Translations under genes and position numbers: made by a program
Part shown: positions 17,971-28,127 of the stretch, in pieces
How the letters are laid out: each line of letters begins with the position of its first letter
Numbering within the stretch: the first letter of the stretch is position 1
Origin: Curtobacterium flaccumfaciens
Lineage (GTDB): Bacteria > Actinomycetota > Actinomycetes > Actinomycetales > Microbacteriaceae
Assembly (NCBI RefSeq): GCF_004361695.1
Contig: NZ_SNVW01000003.1
Location: 186,001 to 250,000, forward strand
Reading direction: 5' to 3'
Length of the DNA: 64,000 bases
Notes under the pieces: generated by a model
Told to the model about the DNA's origin: nothing
The model's database searches: none
Seen by the model: only the letters and a program-made list of their open reading frames with translations

Positions 17971-18435
17971 TTACTGGGAGACGGTGCCGCCAGCAGCCGC
18001 GATCTTCTCGGCGGCGGACGCCGAGACCTTGTCGACCGAGACCGTGAGCTTCACGCTGATGTCACCCTGACCGAGAACCTTGACCTTCTCGTTCTTGCGG
18101 ACGGCGCCCTTGGCGACCAGGTCCGCGACGGTGACGTCGCCACCGTTGGGGTAGAGCTCCGCGATCTTGTCCAGGTTCACGACCTGGTACTCGACACGGA
18201 ACGGGTTCTTGAACCCGCGGAGCTTCGGGGTGCGCATGTGCAGCGGCATCTGCCCACCCTCGAAGCCGACCTTGACCTGGTAACGAGCCTTCTGGCCCTT
18301 GGTACCACGGCCGGCGGTCTTGCCCTTCGAGCCCTCACCACGACCGACGCGGGTGCGTGCCTTCTTGGCACCCTCGGCGGGGCGGAGGTGGTGCAGCTTC
18401 AGCACCTGGACGCGCTCGTTCTTCTCGTCGCTCAT
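17971..18435 (-). CDS. rplO: 50S ribosomal protein uL15
   Basis: uL15 is a late-assembly protein of the large subunit. The 154-residue sequence includes [37 protein letters not shown] and [20 protein letters not shown], all diagnostic, and a slightly longer acidic N-terminus ([11 protein letters not shown]). Its start overlaps the rpmD stop by four bases. It is the last ribosomal gene before the hairpin that separates it from secY. Confidence 0.98.
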   Translation of the reverse strand: MSDEKNERVQVLKLHHLRPAEGAKKARTRVGRGEGSKGKTAGRGTKGQKARYQVKVGFEGGQMPLHMRTPKLRGFKNPFRVEYQVVNLDKIAELYPNGGDVTVADLVAKGAVRKNEKVKVLGQGDISVKLTVSVDKVSASAAEKIAAAGGTVSQ

Positions 18436-18617
18436 GCGTCGACCTCCTCGACCTTCACGAGGTGCGCCACCGTTGCGACGTACCCGCGGTTCTGGGCGTT
18501 GTCCTCACGCAGGACCGTACGGCCGATGCGCTTGAGACCCAGGCTGCGGAGCGTGTCGCGCTGGTACTGCTTCTCGCTGATAACGGACTTCGTCTGCGTG
18601 ATCTTCAGCATCGCCAT
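18432..18617 (-). CDS. rpmD: 50S ribosomal protein uL30
   Basis: This 61-residue uL30 starts [20 protein letters not shown] and carries [17 protein letters not shown], the family core. ATG 18617 shares one base with the rpsE stop (TGATG), so the true gene is much shorter than the surrounding open frame, which begins at 18830 inside rpsE. It overlaps rplO by four bases. Tight overlaps on both sides indicate translational coupling. Confidence 0.96.
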   Translation of the reverse strand: MAMLKITQTKSVISEKQYQRDTLRSLGLKRIGRTVLREDNAQNRGYVATVAHLVKVEEVDA

Positions 18618-19462
18618 CACGCACCTGCCTTCTCGGACGCGGCACGCAGAGCAGCGGCCTCGGCCTGGAGCAGACGGTCCGGGACGACCCGGTCCACCGG
18701 GAGACCGCGGCGGCTCGCGACCGCGCGGGGCTCCTCGAGCTGCTTCAGCGCCGTGACGGTCGCGTGCACGATGTTGATCGTGTTCGACGAACCGAGCGAC
18801 TTGCTCAGGACGTCGTGGATGCCGGCGCACTCGAGGACGGCGCGGACCGGACCACCGGCGATGACACCGGTACCGGCAGCGGCCGGACGGAGGAGCACGA
18901 CACCGGCAGCGGCCTCGCCCTGCACCGGGTGCGGGATCGTGTTGCCGACGCGGGGGACGCGGAAGAAGTTCTTCTTCGCTTCCTCGACACCCTTCGAGAT
19001 GGCGGTCGGGACCTCGCGGGCCTTGCCGTAGCCGACGCCCACGAGACCGTTGCCGTCACCGACGACGACGAGCGCGGTGAAGCTGAAGCGACGACCACCC
19101 TTGACGACCTTGGAGACGCGGTTGATGGTCACGACGCGCTCGAGGAACTGGCTGTCGCCACCCCGCCCGTTGCGGTCGTTGCCACGGCCGCCACCCTGCT
19201 GACGGTCGCGTCCGCCACCACGGCGGCCACGGTTGTCAGCGGAGTCGCGGTTGTTCGATGCCGAACCCGCAGCGGTCTCGACGGGACGCTCGACGACGGG
19301 GACCTCGGGCTCCTTGGCCGCGGGGGCCTCGGTGCTCGTGGCCTCGGCGTCGGTCGCCTCAGCAGCCTCGGTCGACTCGGTGGTCGCCGTGGCCTCGGTG
19401 GGCTCGACGGCCTCGGTCGCTTCGACGTTGGCGTCTTCGTTCGTGTTCGCGATGTCGCTCAC
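18617..19462 (-). CDS. rpsE: 30S ribosomal protein uS5 with long N-terminal extension
   Basis: uS5 guards translational accuracy at the mRNA entry channel. The conserved part starts near residue 104 ([20 protein letters not shown]) and includes [12 protein letters not shown] and [20 protein letters not shown]. Before it lies an approximately 100-residue extension: 1-60 is Glu/Ala/Thr-rich and acidic, and 70-102 is an Arg/Gly/Asn-rich RGG-like segment. The total of 281 residues is unusually long. The ATG at 19462 overlaps the rplR stop by four bases, so the extension is really in the gene. Confidence 0.96.
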   Translation of the reverse strand: MSDIANTNEDANVEATEAVEPTEATATTESTEAAEATDAEATSTEAPAAKEPEVPVVERPVETAAGSASNNRDSADNRGRRGGGRDRQQGGGRGNDRNGRGGDSQFLERVVTINRVSKVVKGGRRFSFTALVVVGDGNGLVGVGYGKAREVPTAISKGVEEAKKNFFRVPRVGNTIPHPVQGEAAAGVVLLRPAAAGTGVIAGGPVRAVLECAGIHDVLSKSLGSSNTINIVHATVTALKQLEEPRAVASRRGLPVDRVVPDRLLQAEAAALRAASEKAGA

Positions 19463-19830
19463 AGGTTCAGCCCTCCTTCACGGGCACCATCGGCGATCGC
19501 GGCGACGCGACCGGCGTACTTGCTACCACCGCGGTCGAAGACCACGGCCTCGACGCCGGCTGCCTTCGCGCGCTCGGCGAGGAGCTCGCCGACGCGACGG
19601 GCCTTGGCCGTCTTGTCGCCGTCGAACGAACGGAGGTCGGCCTCCATCGTCGACGCGCTGGCCAGCGTGTGGCCCTTGGCGTCGTCGATGACCTGGACGA
19701 ACACGTGACGCGACGAACGGGTGACGGCGAGACGCGGACGCACCTCGGTGCCGGTGATCTTCTTGCGGAGACGGTTGTGACGGCGCGCCTTGGCGGCCGA
19801 CTTGCTCTTGCCTCGGATTCCGATGGCCAT
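19459..19830 (-). CDS. rplR: 50S ribosomal protein uL18
   Basis: uL18 binds 5S rRNA in the central protuberance. The 123-residue protein has the basic start [37 protein letters not shown] and the end [23 protein letters not shown] 19830 matches homologue starts; a GTG two codons upstream overlaps the rplF stop (GTGATCATG) and could also be used. The same GTAAGTGATCATGGCCA junction occurs before rplD. Confidence 0.97.
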   Translation of the reverse strand: MAIGIRGKSKSAAKARRHNRLRKKITGTEVRPRLAVTRSSRHVFVQVIDDAKGHTLASASTMEADLRSFDGDKTAKARRVGELLAERAKAAGVEAVVFDRGGSKYAGRVAAIADGAREGGLNL

Positions 19831-19832
19831 GA

Positions 19833-20369
19833 TCACTTACCTGACTTTCCGGCCTTGCGGCGCACGATCTCGCCCGCGTAGCGGACACCCTTGCCCTTGT
19901 AGGGCTCGGGCTTGCGCAGCTTGCGGATGTTTGCAGCGACCTCGCCGACGGACTGCTTGTCGATGCCGACGACGGTGAGCTTGTTGTTGCCCTCGACGGT
20001 GAAGCTGATGCCAGCCGGCGGCTCGACCGTGATCGGGTGGGAGTACCCGAGCGCGAACTCGACGTTGTTGCCCTTCGCCTGCACGCGGTAACCGGTGCCG
20101 ACGACCTCGAGGCCCTTGGTGTAGCCCTGGGTCACGCCGACGATGTTGTTCGCGATGAGGGTGCGGGTCAGGCCGTGCAGCGCACGCGAGCTGCGCTCGT
20201 CGTCCGGACGGGTGACGAGGACCTGGTTCTCCTCGACCTTGGCCTGGATGGGCTCTGCGACGACGAGCGCGAGCTCGCCCTTCGGGCCCTTGACCGCGAC
20301 GTTCTGGCCGTCGATGGAGACGGTCACGCCAGCGGGGATGTCAATGGGAAGACGTCCGATTCGAGACAT
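19833..20369 (-). CDS. rplF: 50S ribosomal protein uL6
   Basis: uL6 lies at the base of the L7/L12 stalk near the sarcin-ricin loop. The 178 residues show [40 protein letters not shown] and the C-terminal block [20 protein letters not shown], the classical uL6 signature. It starts seven bases after rpsH and overlaps the possible GTG start of rplR. Confidence 0.98.
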   Translation of the reverse strand: MSRIGRLPIDIPAGVTVSIDGQNVAVKGPKGELALVVAEPIQAKVEENQVLVTRPDDERSSRALHGLTRTLIANNIVGVTQGYTKGLEVVGTGYRVQAKGNNVEFALGYSHPITVEPPAGISFTVEGNNKLTVVGIDKQSVGEVAANIRKLRKPEPYKGKGVRYAGEIVRRKAGKSGK

Positions 20370-20375
20370 GTTCGA

Positions 20376-20774
20376 TCACCACACGTAGGCGAGGACTTCC
20401 CCACCCACGCCCTTCTGCTCGGCTTCGCGGTCGGTGAGCAGTCCCGACGACGTCGAGAGGATCGCCACGCCGAGGCCACCGAGGACCTGGGGGATCTCCG
20501 TCGACTTCGCGTAGACCCGGAGACCGGGCTTCGAGACGCGCTTGATGCCGGCGATCGAACGCTCGCGCTCGGGGCCGTACTTCAGGTCGATCGTGAGGGT
20601 CTGCCCGACGCGGGCGTCCTCGACCTTCCACTCGCTGATGTAACCCTCGCGCTTGAGGATCTCAGCGATGTTCTTCTTCAACTTGGAGCTGGGAAGCGAG
20701 ACGTCGTCGTGGTGCGCCGAGTTCGCGTTCCGCAATCTGGTCAGCATGTCTGCGACCGGATCGGTCATCGTCAT
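20376..20774 (-). CDS. rpsH: 30S ribosomal protein uS8
   Basis: uS8 binds the central domain of 16S rRNA. The 132-residue protein begins [20 protein letters not shown] and ends [20 protein letters not shown] plus EVLAYVW. ATG 20774 matches the usual family length; an open frame extending to 20816 adds 14 residues from the leader and is less likely. It is the first gene after a 153-base gap that holds a 13-bp hairpin. The gap is at the place where many actinobacteria carry rpsZ (zinc-type uS14), which is missing here. Confidence 0.97.
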   Translation of the reverse strand: MTMTDPVADMLTRLRNANSAHHDDVSLPSSKLKKNIAEILKREGYISEWKVEDARVGQTLTIDLKYGPERERSIAGIKRVSKPGLRVYAKSTEIPQVLGGLGVAILSTSSGLLTDREAEQKGVGGEVLAYVW

Positions 20775-20880
20775 GATGGTCGTCCATTCTTCGCCTGGTT
20801 TCGACACCCGTTCCACGAATGCCGACCTGAGCGATCGGGTGATCCGGGGGCGGTTCCCCTGGATCGGTGTGTTCGTGCGT

Positions 20881-20912
20881 GCGGGCCGGAGGACGTGAAT
20901 CCTCCGGCCCGC
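20881..20912 (-). terminator. Intra-operon hairpin between rplE and rpsH
   Basis: GCGGGCCGGAGGA (20881-20893) pairs perfectly with 20900-20912 around loop CGTGAA, starting 16 bases past the rplE stop. No T-tract follows. It lies in a 153-base gap inside an otherwise tightly packed operon, so attenuation, mRNA processing or uS8 autoregulation are all possible. Confidence 0.7.
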
Positions 20913-20927
20913 ACCGCCCGAAGTAGC

Positions 20928-21518
20928 TTAGACCGTCTGCTCGGCCGAACGGAACGGGAACCCGAGCTGGCGAAGCAGCGCGCGGCCCTCGTCGTCCGTC
21001 TTCGCGGTGGTCACGACGGTGATGTCGAAGCCACGCACGCGGTCGATGCGGTCCTGGTCGATCTCGTGGAACACGGACTGCTCCGTGAGACCGAACGTGT
21101 AGTTGCCGTTGCCGTCGAACTGCTTGTCGCTGAGCCCGCGGAAGTCGCGGATGCGGGGCAGTGCGAGCGTCACCAGGCGGTCGATGAACTCCCACGCGCG
21201 GTCACCACGGAGGGTGACGTGCGCGCCGATGGCCTGGCCCTCACGCAGCTTGAACTGCGCGATGGACTTGCGGGCCTTCGTGACCTGGGGCTTCTGACCC
21301 GTGATCGCCGTGAGGTCCTTGATGGCCCCCTCGATGATCTTCGAGTCACGAGCCGCCTCGCCGACGCCGGTGTTCACGACGACCTTGACCAGGCCGGGGA
21401 CCTGGTTGACGTTCGCGTACCCGAACTGCTCGGTGAGGGCAGCCTTGATCTCGTTCTTGTACTTCTGCTTGAGGCGCGGGTCGACCTTGGTCGCCGGCGC
21501 GGCAGTCGTGTCGGTCAT
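20928..21518 (-). CDS. rplE: 50S ribosomal protein uL5
   Basis: uL5 binds 5S rRNA and contacts P-site tRNA from the central protuberance. The 196-residue protein has a short Ala/Thr-rich start before [20 protein letters not shown], then [20 protein letters not shown] and [23 protein letters not shown] 21518 shares one base with the rplX stop. The gene is followed by the hairpin-bearing gap before rpsH. Confidence 0.98.
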   Translation of the reverse strand: MTDTTAAPATKVDPRLKQKYKNEIKAALTEQFGYANVNQVPGLVKVVVNTGVGEAARDSKIIEGAIKDLTAITGQKPQVTKARKSIAQFKLREGQAIGAHVTLRGDRAWEFIDRLVTLALPRIRDFRGLSDKQFDGNGNYTFGLTEQSVFHEIDQDRIDRVRGFDITVVTTAKTDDEGRALLRQLGFPFRSAEQTV

Positions 21519-21877
21519 CAGAGCTTCTCACCCGACTTCTTGGCGTAGCGGACGCGGACGGTCTTCTTGACGCCGTCCTTCTCCACCTCTTCGGTGCGGA
21601 AACCGACGCGGGTCGGCTTCTTGGTCTTCGGGTCGACGATGGCGACGTTCGAGACGTGGATCGGGGCCTCGTGCTGCTCGATGCCACCGGTCTTCGAACC
21701 GCGCTGGGTCTGGCCGACGCGGACGTGCTTCGTGACGAAGTTCACGCCCTCGACGACGACGCGCTCCTTGTCGCGGAGCACCTCGATGACCTTGCCCTGC
21801 TTGCCGCGGTCGCCGCCACGCTCCTGCGTGGCGCCCGCGATGACCTCGACGAGGTCACCCTTCTTGATGTTCGCCAT
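21518..21877 (-). CDS. rplX: 50S ribosomal protein uL24
   Basis: uL24 is an early assembly initiator of the large subunit. The 119 residues contain the KOW motif [20 protein letters not shown] plus [20 protein letters not shown] and [20 protein letters not shown]. It starts three bases after rplN and shares a base with the rplE start, in the usual rplN-rplX-rplE order. Confidence 0.98.
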   Translation of the reverse strand: MANIKKGDLVEVIAGATQERGGDRGKQGKVIEVLRDKERVVVEGVNFVTKHVRVGQTQRGSKTGGIEQHEAPIHVSNVAIVDPKTKKPTRVGFRTEEVEKDGVKKTVRVRYAKKSGEKL

Positions 21878-21880
21878 GGC

Positions 21881-22249
21881 TTACAGCACCTCCGGCGCGA
21901 GCGAGATGATCTTCATGAACTTCTTGTCACGGAGCTCGCGACCGACCGGACCGAAGATGCGCGTACCGCGCGGGTCGCCGTCGGCCTTGAGGATCACTGC
22001 CGCGTTCTCGTCGAACTTGATGTAGGAGCCGTCCTGACGACGGACTTCCTTCTTGGTGCGAACGATGACCGCCTTGACGACGTCACCCTTCTTCACGTTG
22101 CCGCCGGGGATGGCGTCCTTCACCGTGGCGACGATGACGTCACCGAGACCGGCGTAGCGACGACCCGAGCCACCGAGCACGCGGATGGTCAAGATCTCCT
22201 TGGCACCCGTGTTGTCGGCGACCTTGAGGCGGGATTCCTGCTGAATCAC
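21881..22249 (-). CDS. rplN: 50S ribosomal protein uL14
   Basis: uL14 sits at the subunit interface and forms bridges to 16S rRNA. The 122-residue protein begins with a GTG-encoded start followed by [19 protein letters not shown] and includes [20 protein letters not shown] and [20 protein letters not shown]. Length and motifs are standard. A 31-base gap separates it from rpsQ. Confidence 0.98.
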   Translation of the reverse strand: MIQQESRLKVADNTGAKEILTIRVLGGSGRRYAGLGDVIVATVKDAIPGGNVKKGDVVKAVIVRTKKEVRRQDGSYIKFDENAAVILKADGDPRGTRIFGPVGRELRDKKFMKIISLAPEVL

Positions 22250-22280
22250 TGCTGTCTCCTATTCCGAAGCAGGCCGAGGC

Positions 22281-22565
22281 CTACTTGGCCTTCTCGAGGA
22301 TCTCGACCAGGCGCCAGCGCTTGGAAGCGCTGAGGGGACGGGTCTCGCTGATCACGACGAGGTCGCCGACACCAGCGGTGCCGAGCTCGTCGTGGGCCTT
22401 CACCTTGGACGTGCGACGGATGATCTTGCCGTAGAGCGCGTGCTTCACGCGGTCCTCGACCTCGACCACGATGGTCTTGTCCATCTTGTCGCTCGTGACG
22501 TAGCCACGACGCGTCTTGCGGTAGCCGCGAGCGGAGGCGGCGGAGGTCTTCTCTTCGTTCGCCAT
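22281..22565 (-). CDS. rpsQ: 30S ribosomal protein uS17
   Basis: uS17 is an OB-fold primary binder of the 16S rRNA 5' domain. The 94-residue protein has [39 protein letters not shown] and [20 protein letters not shown] short Ala/Ser-rich N-terminus precedes the core, a common actinobacterial variation. Its ATG shares one base with the rpmC stop (TAATG). Confidence 0.98.
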   Translation of the reverse strand: MANEEKTSAASARGYRKTRRGYVTSDKMDKTIVVEVEDRVKHALYGKIIRRTSKVKAHDELGTAGVGDLVVISETRPLSASKRWRLVEILEKAK

Positions 22566-22885
22566 TACTTCTCCTCGGCGGTCTCGGCCTCGGTCGACTC
22601 AGCCGGCTTCTCAGCCTTCTTGGTCGTCTTCTTGGCCTTGGTGGCGGTCTCGACGGGCGCGGGAGTGGCACGGATGCCGAGCTCGCGCTCGCGGAGGACG
22701 GTGTAGATACGGGCGATGTCGCGCTTGACGGCACGGAGACGACCGTGGCTCTCCAGCTGGCCGGTGGCCGACTGGAAGCGGAGGTTGAAGAGTTCCTCCT
22801 TGGCCTTCTTCAGCTCGTCAGCAAGACGCTCGTTCTCGAACGTGTCGAGCTCCGTCGGACGGAGCTCCTTGGAACCGATCGCCAT
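22565..22885 (-). CDS. rpmC: 50S ribosomal protein uL29 with charged C-terminal tail
   Basis: uL29 lies at the tunnel exit and forms part of the SRP and trigger-factor docking site. The core is residues 1-72 ([58 protein letters not shown]). Residues 73-106 are an extra Lys-then-Glu-rich tail ([14 protein letters not shown]). The family norm is about 65-75 residues, so the tail is an extension. One-base overlaps with rplP and rpsQ confirm both ends. Confidence 0.96.
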   Translation of the reverse strand: MAIGSKELRPTELDTFENERLADELKKAKEELFNLRFQSATGQLESHGRLRAVKRDIARIYTVLRERELGIRATPAPVETATKAKKTTKKAEKPAESTEAETAEEK

Positions 22886-23304
22886 TATGCGTCGCCCTCC
22901 TCGCGCTTGATGATGCGTGCCTTGAGGGGCAGCTTGTGGATTGCACGAGTCAGCGCCTCACGGGCGATGTCCTCGCTGACGCCGGAGAGCTCGAAGAGCA
23001 CGCGACCCGGCTTGACGTTGGCGACCCACCACTCGGGCGAGCCCTTACCGGAACCCATGCGGGTCTCAGCCGGCTTCTTGGTGAGCGGACGGTCCGGGTA
23101 GATGTTGATCCACACCTTGCCGCCACGCTTGATGTGACGCGTCATGGCGATACGAGCGGACTCGATCTGACGGTTGGTCACGTAAGCGGGGGTCAGCGCC
23201 TGGATGCCGTAGTCACCGAACGACACCTTGGTGCCACCGGTGGCCTGGCCCGAACGCTTCGGGTGGTGCTGCTTACGGTGCTTGACTCGACGGGGAATAA
23301 GCAT
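22885..23304 (-). CDS. rplP: 50S ribosomal protein uL16
   Basis: uL16 organises the A-site side of the peptidyl-transferase centre. The 139-residue protein begins [20 protein letters not shown] and includes [20 protein letters not shown] and [20 protein letters not shown], the family signatures. It starts two bases after rpsC and shares one base with rpmC. Antibiotics such as evernimicin act near this protein, but no resistance change can be judged here. Confidence 0.98.
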   Translation of the reverse strand: MLIPRRVKHRKQHHPKRSGQATGGTKVSFGDYGIQALTPAYVTNRQIESARIAMTRHIKRGGKVWINIYPDRPLTKKPAETRMGSGKGSPEWWVANVKPGRVLFELSGVSEDIAREALTRAIHKLPLKARIIKREEGDA

Positions 23305-23306
23305 TG

Positions 23307-24107
23307 TTACGCCTCAACTCCTGCGCCGGCCGGCGCGTCCTGCGGGGCCTGCTGCTGGCGTCCACCGCGGTCGCCGCCACGGCGGTCGCCGCGCTCGCCG
23401 CCACGGGGGCCGCCACGACGCTCGGGGCGCGACGAACGCTGGTTCGCCTGCTCGCGAGCGAGCTCCTTGTTCGTGATGTCGCCCTTGTAGATCCAGACCT
23501 TCACGCCGATGCGGCCGAACGTGGTCCGGGCCTCGTAGAAGCCGTAGTCGATGTTCGCGCGGAGCGTGTGCAGGGGCACGCGGCCCTCGCGGTAGAACTC
23601 CGAACGCGACATCTCGGCGCCGCCGAGACGACCCGACACCTGGATGCGGACACCCTTGGCGCCGGCGCGCTGTGCACCCTGCAGGCCCTTGCGCATGGCG
23701 CGACGGAACGCGACACGAGCGGAGAGCTGCTCGGCGATGCCCTGCGCGACGAGCTGGGCCTCGGTCTCGGGGTTCTTGACCTCGAGGATGTTGAGCTGGA
23801 TCTGCTTCTTGGTGAGCTTCTCCAGCTCGCCACGGACGCGCTCCGCCTCGGCGCCGCGGCGACCGATGACGATGCCCGGACGGGCGGTGTGGATGTCCAC
23901 GCGGACCCGGTCACGGGTGCGCTCGAGCTCGATGCGGGCGACGCCGGCACGGTCGAGGGTCTTCTTCAGGTACTCGCGCACCTTGATGTCCTCGGCCACG
24001 TAGTCGGCGTAACGCTGACCCGGCTTCGTGCTGTCGGTGAACCAGTGCGAGACGTGGTCCGTCGTGATCCCGAGACGGAAGCCGTACGGGTTGACCTTCT
24101 GGCCCAT
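23307..24107 (-). CDS. rpsC: 30S ribosomal protein uS3
   Basis: uS3 lines the mRNA entry channel. The 266 residues comprise a KH domain ([20 protein letters not shown]) and a C-terminal uS3 domain ([35 protein letters not shown]). The C-terminal 45 residues are Arg/Gly-rich with RGGDRGG-type runs and a Gln/Ala end, as in many actinobacterial uS3 proteins. One-base overlap with rplV (TAATG) shows coupling. Confidence 0.98.
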   Translation of the reverse strand: MGQKVNPYGFRLGITTDHVSHWFTDSTKPGQRYADYVAEDIKVREYLKKTLDRAGVARIELERTRDRVRVDIHTARPGIVIGRRGAEAERVRGELEKLTKKQIQLNILEVKNPETEAQLVAQGIAEQLSARVAFRRAMRKGLQGAQRAGAKGVRIQVSGRLGGAEMSRSEFYREGRVPLHTLRANIDYGFYEARTTFGRIGVKVWIYKGDITNKELAREQANQRSSRPERRGGPRGGERGDRRGGDRGGRQQQAPQDAPAGAGVEA

Positions 24108-24499
24108 TACTTGCTCGCCTTCTTGCTCGTCGCCGCAGCCTCGACCTCATCCGGCGTCGCGAGGACGACCGTGATGTGCGAGGTGCGCTTGTTGATGCGG
24201 AAGGCGCGGCCCTGGGCACGCGGCTGGAACCGCTTCAGGGTCGTGCCCTCGTCGACGAAGACGCGGCTCACGTAGAGGTCGCGCTCGTCGAGGAAGCTGT
24301 TCGTCGAGTCCGCCTTCACCCGGGCGTTCGCGATCGCCGAGGCGACCAGCTTGTACACGGGCTCCGAAGCACCCTGGGGGGCGAACTTCAGGATGGCGAG
24401 CGCCTCGTGGGCCTGCTTGCCGCGGATCAGCTCGATGACGCGACGGGCCTTCTGAGGCGTGACGCGGATGTGTCGCACGCGTGCGATCGACTCCACCAT
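24107..24499 (-). CDS. rplV: 50S ribosomal protein uL22
   Basis: uL22 forms part of the exit-tunnel constriction with uL4. The 130-residue protein has [40 protein letters not shown] and the tunnel hairpin region [20 protein letters not shown]. The beta-hairpin appears intact, so there is no visible macrolide-resistance deletion. A 25-base gap separates it from rpsS. Confidence 0.98.
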   Translation of the reverse strand: MVESIARVRHIRVTPQKARRVIELIRGKQAHEALAILKFAPQGASEPVYKLVASAIANARVKADSTNSFLDERDLYVSRVFVDEGTTLKRFQPRAQGRAFRINKRTSHITVVLATPDEVEAAATSKKASK

Positions 24500-24524
24500 T
24501 TCGTTCCTCCTCTGCGTCGCCGCC

Positions 24525-24806
24525 TTAGCGGCGACGGCCCTTCTTGTCGTCCTTCACGTGACCACGGAAGGTGCGGGTCGGCGCGAACTCGCCGAGCTTG
24601 TGACCGACCATCGACTCGGTGACGAACACCGGGATGTGCTTGCGGCCGTCGTGCACGGCGATCGTGTGCCCGAGCATGTTCGGGATGATCATCGAGCGAC
24701 GCGACCAGGTACGGATCACGTTCTTGGTGTTGGCCTCGTTCTGCGTGACGACCTTGCGGAGCAGGTGCTCGTCGACGAAGGGGCCCTTCTTCAGACTGCG
24801 TGGCAT
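24525..24806 (-). CDS. rpsS: 30S ribosomal protein uS19
   Basis: uS19 is a small-subunit head protein that forms bridges to the large subunit with uS13. The 93 residues start [19 protein letters not shown] and include [20 protein letters not shown] and [20 protein letters not shown]. Length and motifs are standard. It follows rplB by 11 bases in the conserved rplB-rpsS-rplV order. Confidence 0.98.
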   Translation of the reverse strand: MPRSLKKGPFVDEHLLRKVVTQNEANTKNVIRTWSRRSMIIPNMLGHTIAVHDGRKHIPVFVTESMVGHKLGEFAPTRTFRGHVKDDKKGRRR

Positions 24807-24817
24807 CTTCTGAACTC

Positions 24818-25657
<840 letters not shown>

Positions 25658-25675
25658 GATTTATCCCTCTGGTCC

Positions 25676-25975
25676 TCAGCCGACAGCCGTGAAGATGTCG
25701 ATCGAACCGGACTTGAGCGTCACGATGGCACGCTTGGTGTCCTTGCGCTTGCCCATGCCGAAACGCGTGCGACGGGTCTTGCCCGGACGGTTCAGCGTGT
25801 TGATGCTCGCGACCTTGACGTCGAAGATCTTCTCGATGGCGAGCTTGATCTCGGTCTTGTTCGAACGGGGGTCCACGATGAACGTGTACTTGCCCTGGTC
25901 GATCAGGCCGTAGCTCTTCTCCGAGACGACCGGCGAGATGATGATGTCGCGCGGGTCCTTGTTGAAGCCGCTCAT
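25676..25975 (-). CDS. rplW: 50S ribosomal protein uL23
   Basis: uL23 sits at the tunnel exit and is the main docking site for trigger factor and SRP. The 99-residue sequence includes [40 protein letters not shown] and [20 protein letters not shown]. Its ATG overlaps the rplD stop by four bases, indicating coupling. Confidence 0.98.
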   Translation of the reverse strand: MSGFNKDPRDIIISPVVSEKSYGLIDQGKYTFIVDPRSNKTEIKLAIEKIFDVKVASINTLNRPGKTRRTRFGMGKRKDTKRAIVTLKSGSIDIFTAVG

Positions 25976-26631
25976 GCGGAGATCTCCTTCGCGGTCTTCG
26001 ACGCGATGAAGGCGTCGAGTGCGCTCTTGCTGAAGACGAGCGCGTCGGCCTTGAGCACGTCGTAGGCGTTGAGCTGGCCGTACGAGAGCGCGTGGACGTT
26101 CGGCAGGTTGCGGATCGACTTGAGCGTCAGCTCGTCGTCCGACTCGAGCACGACGAGCACGTGCTTGACGGGCGCGACCTTCTCGAGGAGCGTGCGAGCG
26201 GTCTTGGTCGACGGCACCTCGGCTGCGACGAAGCCGTCGACGGCGGAGATGCGGCCACCGCGGGCGCGGTCCGAGAGCGAGCCGAGCAGAGCCGCGGCGA
26301 TCATCTTCTTCGGGGTGCGCTGCGAGTAGTCGCGCGGGGTCGGTCCGTGGACGACGCCACCGCCGGTGTGCTCCGGAGCACGGACCGAACCCTGACGGGC
26401 GCGGCCGGTGCCCTTCTGCTTGAACGGCTTGCGACCGGCACCGCGGACTTCGCCGCGGTTCTTGGTCTTGTGGGTGCCCTGACGCGCTGCTGCGAGCTGC
26501 GCGGTGACGACCTGGTGGATCAGCGGGACGTTGGTCTCGACGTCGAAGAGCTCGGCGGGGAGCTCGACGGTGCCGGACTTGGCGCCCGATGCGTCGAGGA
26601 CGTCGATCGTGGTTGCGGTCGTGGTGGCCAT
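25972..26631 (-). CDS. rplD: 50S ribosomal protein uL4
   Basis: uL4 reaches into the exit tunnel and, in enterobacteria, represses the S10 operon. The 219-residue protein has a variable start, then [40 protein letters not shown] and [23 protein letters not shown] 26631 was preferred to the in-frame GTG two codons earlier, which overlaps the rplC stop. The tunnel loop with [12 protein letters not shown] looks wild type. Confidence 0.97.
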   Translation of the reverse strand: MATTTATTIDVLDASGAKSGTVELPAELFDVETNVPLIHQVVTAQLAAARQGTHKTKNRGEVRGAGRKPFKQKGTGRARQGSVRAPEHTGGGVVHGPTPRDYSQRTPKKMIAAALLGSLSDRARGGRISAVDGFVAAEVPSTKTARTLLEKVAPVKHVLVVLESDDELTLKSIRNLPNVHALSYGQLNAYDVLKADALVFSKSALDAFIASKTAKEISA

Positions 26632-26633
26632 GA

Positions 26634-27287
26634 TCACTTACCCTTCACGGCGGTGCGGACGAAGACGGAGCGACCGCGGGCACCGGGGATCGCGCCCTTG
26701 ACGAGCAGCAGACCCTTCTCGGCGTCGACGGCGTGCACCGTGAGGTTGAGGACGGTGACGCGCTCGCCACCCATGCGACCGGCCATGCGCATGCCCTTGA
26801 AGACACGCGACGGGGTCGACGAAGCACCGATGGAACCGGGCTTGCGGTGGTTGCGGTGCGCACCGTGCGAAGCGGAGACGCCGGCGAAGCCGTGGCGCTT
26901 CATGACACCCGCGAAGCCCTTGCCCTTGGACGTGCCGACGACGTCGACCTTCTGGCCCGCCTCGAACGTGTCGACGGTGAGCTCCTGGCCGAGCGAGTAC
27001 TCAGCGGTGTCGTTGGTGCGGATCTCCGTGAGGGTGCGGCGCGGGGTGACCCCGGCGGCCTCGAAGTGACCAGCGGCAGGCTTGTTGACCTTGCGCGGGT
27101 CGATGGCGCCGGCGGCGATCTGGATCGCCTCGTAGCCGTCGCGCTCGACGTTGCGGATCTGGGTGACCACGTTCGGGCCGACCTCGATCACGGTGACGGG
27201 GATGAACTTGTTGTTCTCGTCCCACACCTGGGTCATCCCGAGCTTCTTGCCGAGGAGGCCCTTGACGGACTTGGTTGAATTCGCCAT
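26634..27287 (-). CDS. rplC: 50S ribosomal protein uL3
   Basis: uL3 initiates large-subunit assembly and contacts the peptidyl-transferase centre. The 217 residues start [20 protein letters not shown] and include [20 protein letters not shown] and [20 protein letters not shown], with the conserved [15 protein letters not shown] region. It follows rpsJ by 13 bases. Sequence and length are standard. Confidence 0.98.
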   Translation of the reverse strand: MANSTKSVKGLLGKKLGMTQVWDENNKFIPVTVIEVGPNVVTQIRNVERDGYEAIQIAAGAIDPRKVNKPAAGHFEAAGVTPRRTLTEIRTNDTAEYSLGQELTVDTFEAGQKVDVVGTSKGKGFAGVMKRHGFAGVSASHGAHRNHRKPGSIGASSTPSRVFKGMRMAGRMGGERVTVLNLTVHAVDAEKGLLLVKGAIPGARGRSVFVRTAVKGK

Positions 27288-27300
27288 CAGTCCAGCCCCC

Positions 27301-27609
27301 TTACAGCTTGATCTCGATGTTGACGTCGGCCGGGAGGTCGAGTCGCATGAGCGAGTCGACGGCCTTCGGCGTCGGGTCGACGATGTCGATGACCCGCTTG
27401 TGCGTGCGCTTCTCGAAGTGCTCGCGCGAGTCCTTGTACTTGTGAGGAGAACGGATCACGGTGACCACGTTCTTCTCGGTGGGGAGCGGCACCGGGCCGA
27501 CCACGGTCGCACCGGCACGGGTCACCGTGTCGACGATCTTCCGGGCCGACGTGTCGATGACCTCGTGGTCGTACGACTTGAGCCGGATGCGGATCTTCTG
27601 TCCCGCCAT
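27301..27609 (-). CDS. rpsJ: 30S ribosomal protein uS10
   Basis: uS10 is a head protein that also acts as NusE in antitermination. The 102-residue protein begins [20 protein letters not shown] and ends [20 protein letters not shown] plus EIKL. ATG 27609 is preceded by AAAGAG; an open frame to 27705 adds 32 unrelated residues. It opens the S10 operon after a non-coding stretch of about 465 bases, and tuf is not adjacent: it lies 11.9 kb upstream in the transcription sense. Confidence 0.98.
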   Translation of the reverse strand: MAGQKIRIRLKSYDHEVIDTSARKIVDTVTRAGATVVGPVPLPTEKNVVTVIRSPHKYKDSREHFEKRTHKRVIDIVDPTPKAVDSLMRLDLPADVNIEIKL

Positions 27610-28073
27610 GTGTCTCTTTGTCCTCTCTGCGCCGCGCACCCTCGGGCCGCCTGACGCCGCCTGCGCCGTGCATTCCTGCACGACTTGGCTGTTTTCCTGA
27701 ACCAACCGGCCGCATCCGCTGGGGATGACCGCTGTTCTCCTGTCAACCGCGCGGGGCGGCGTGGGCCGTCCAGCGTGGGCATGTCGCTTCCCCCACGTCC
27801 GGACACAGCTGTGGCCGGGCGCTCACGAGGGATTCGATCGTGTTCTGCTGCCTGCGGCCCAACCCAGCCCTGCTGAACAGAGGGGTTGTGCACTGCCAGA
27901 GCAGTGATCCTGCGCACGCGAAGCGCGCGGAATTCGGAACCGGACAAGTCTCGCATAGGCACCGCCATCCGTGCAACCCGGGCGTGTCGCGATTTCATGG
28001 CGTGTCGCGACCGGCGCACTCCCCCGGATCCGCGGGGGTCACGGGCCTGGAGGCGCGGCTCGGCCCCGACACG
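27610..28073. other. Long non-coding leader region upstream of rpsJ
   Basis: No gene is supported here. The stretch should hold the S10-operon promoter. A TTGACA hexamer occurs on the minus strand at about 27744-27739, but no matching -10 follows. A repeated CGTGTCGCGA (about 27983-28010) and one GGCCTGGAGGCGCG half-site (28044-28057) are present. Confidence 0.5.
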
Positions 28074-28110
28074 CGACATGCCCTCCGGAGATGGTCCGGA
28101 GGGCATGTCG
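28074..28110 (-). terminator. Terminator of the DarT-like gene
   Basis: CGACATGCCCTCCGGA (28074-28089) pairs perfectly over 16 bases with 28095-28110 around loop GATGG, 17 bases past the stop codon. It also insulates the S10 promoter region from upstream transcription. Confidence 0.8.
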
Positions 28111-28127
28111 TGGTGCGGTCGTCCGTG

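Noticed and set aside
27739..27744. TTGACA as the -35 of the rpsJ promoter
   Set aside because: No acceptable -10 hexamer follows at 16-19 bases; the real start of the S10 operon transcript could not be placed.
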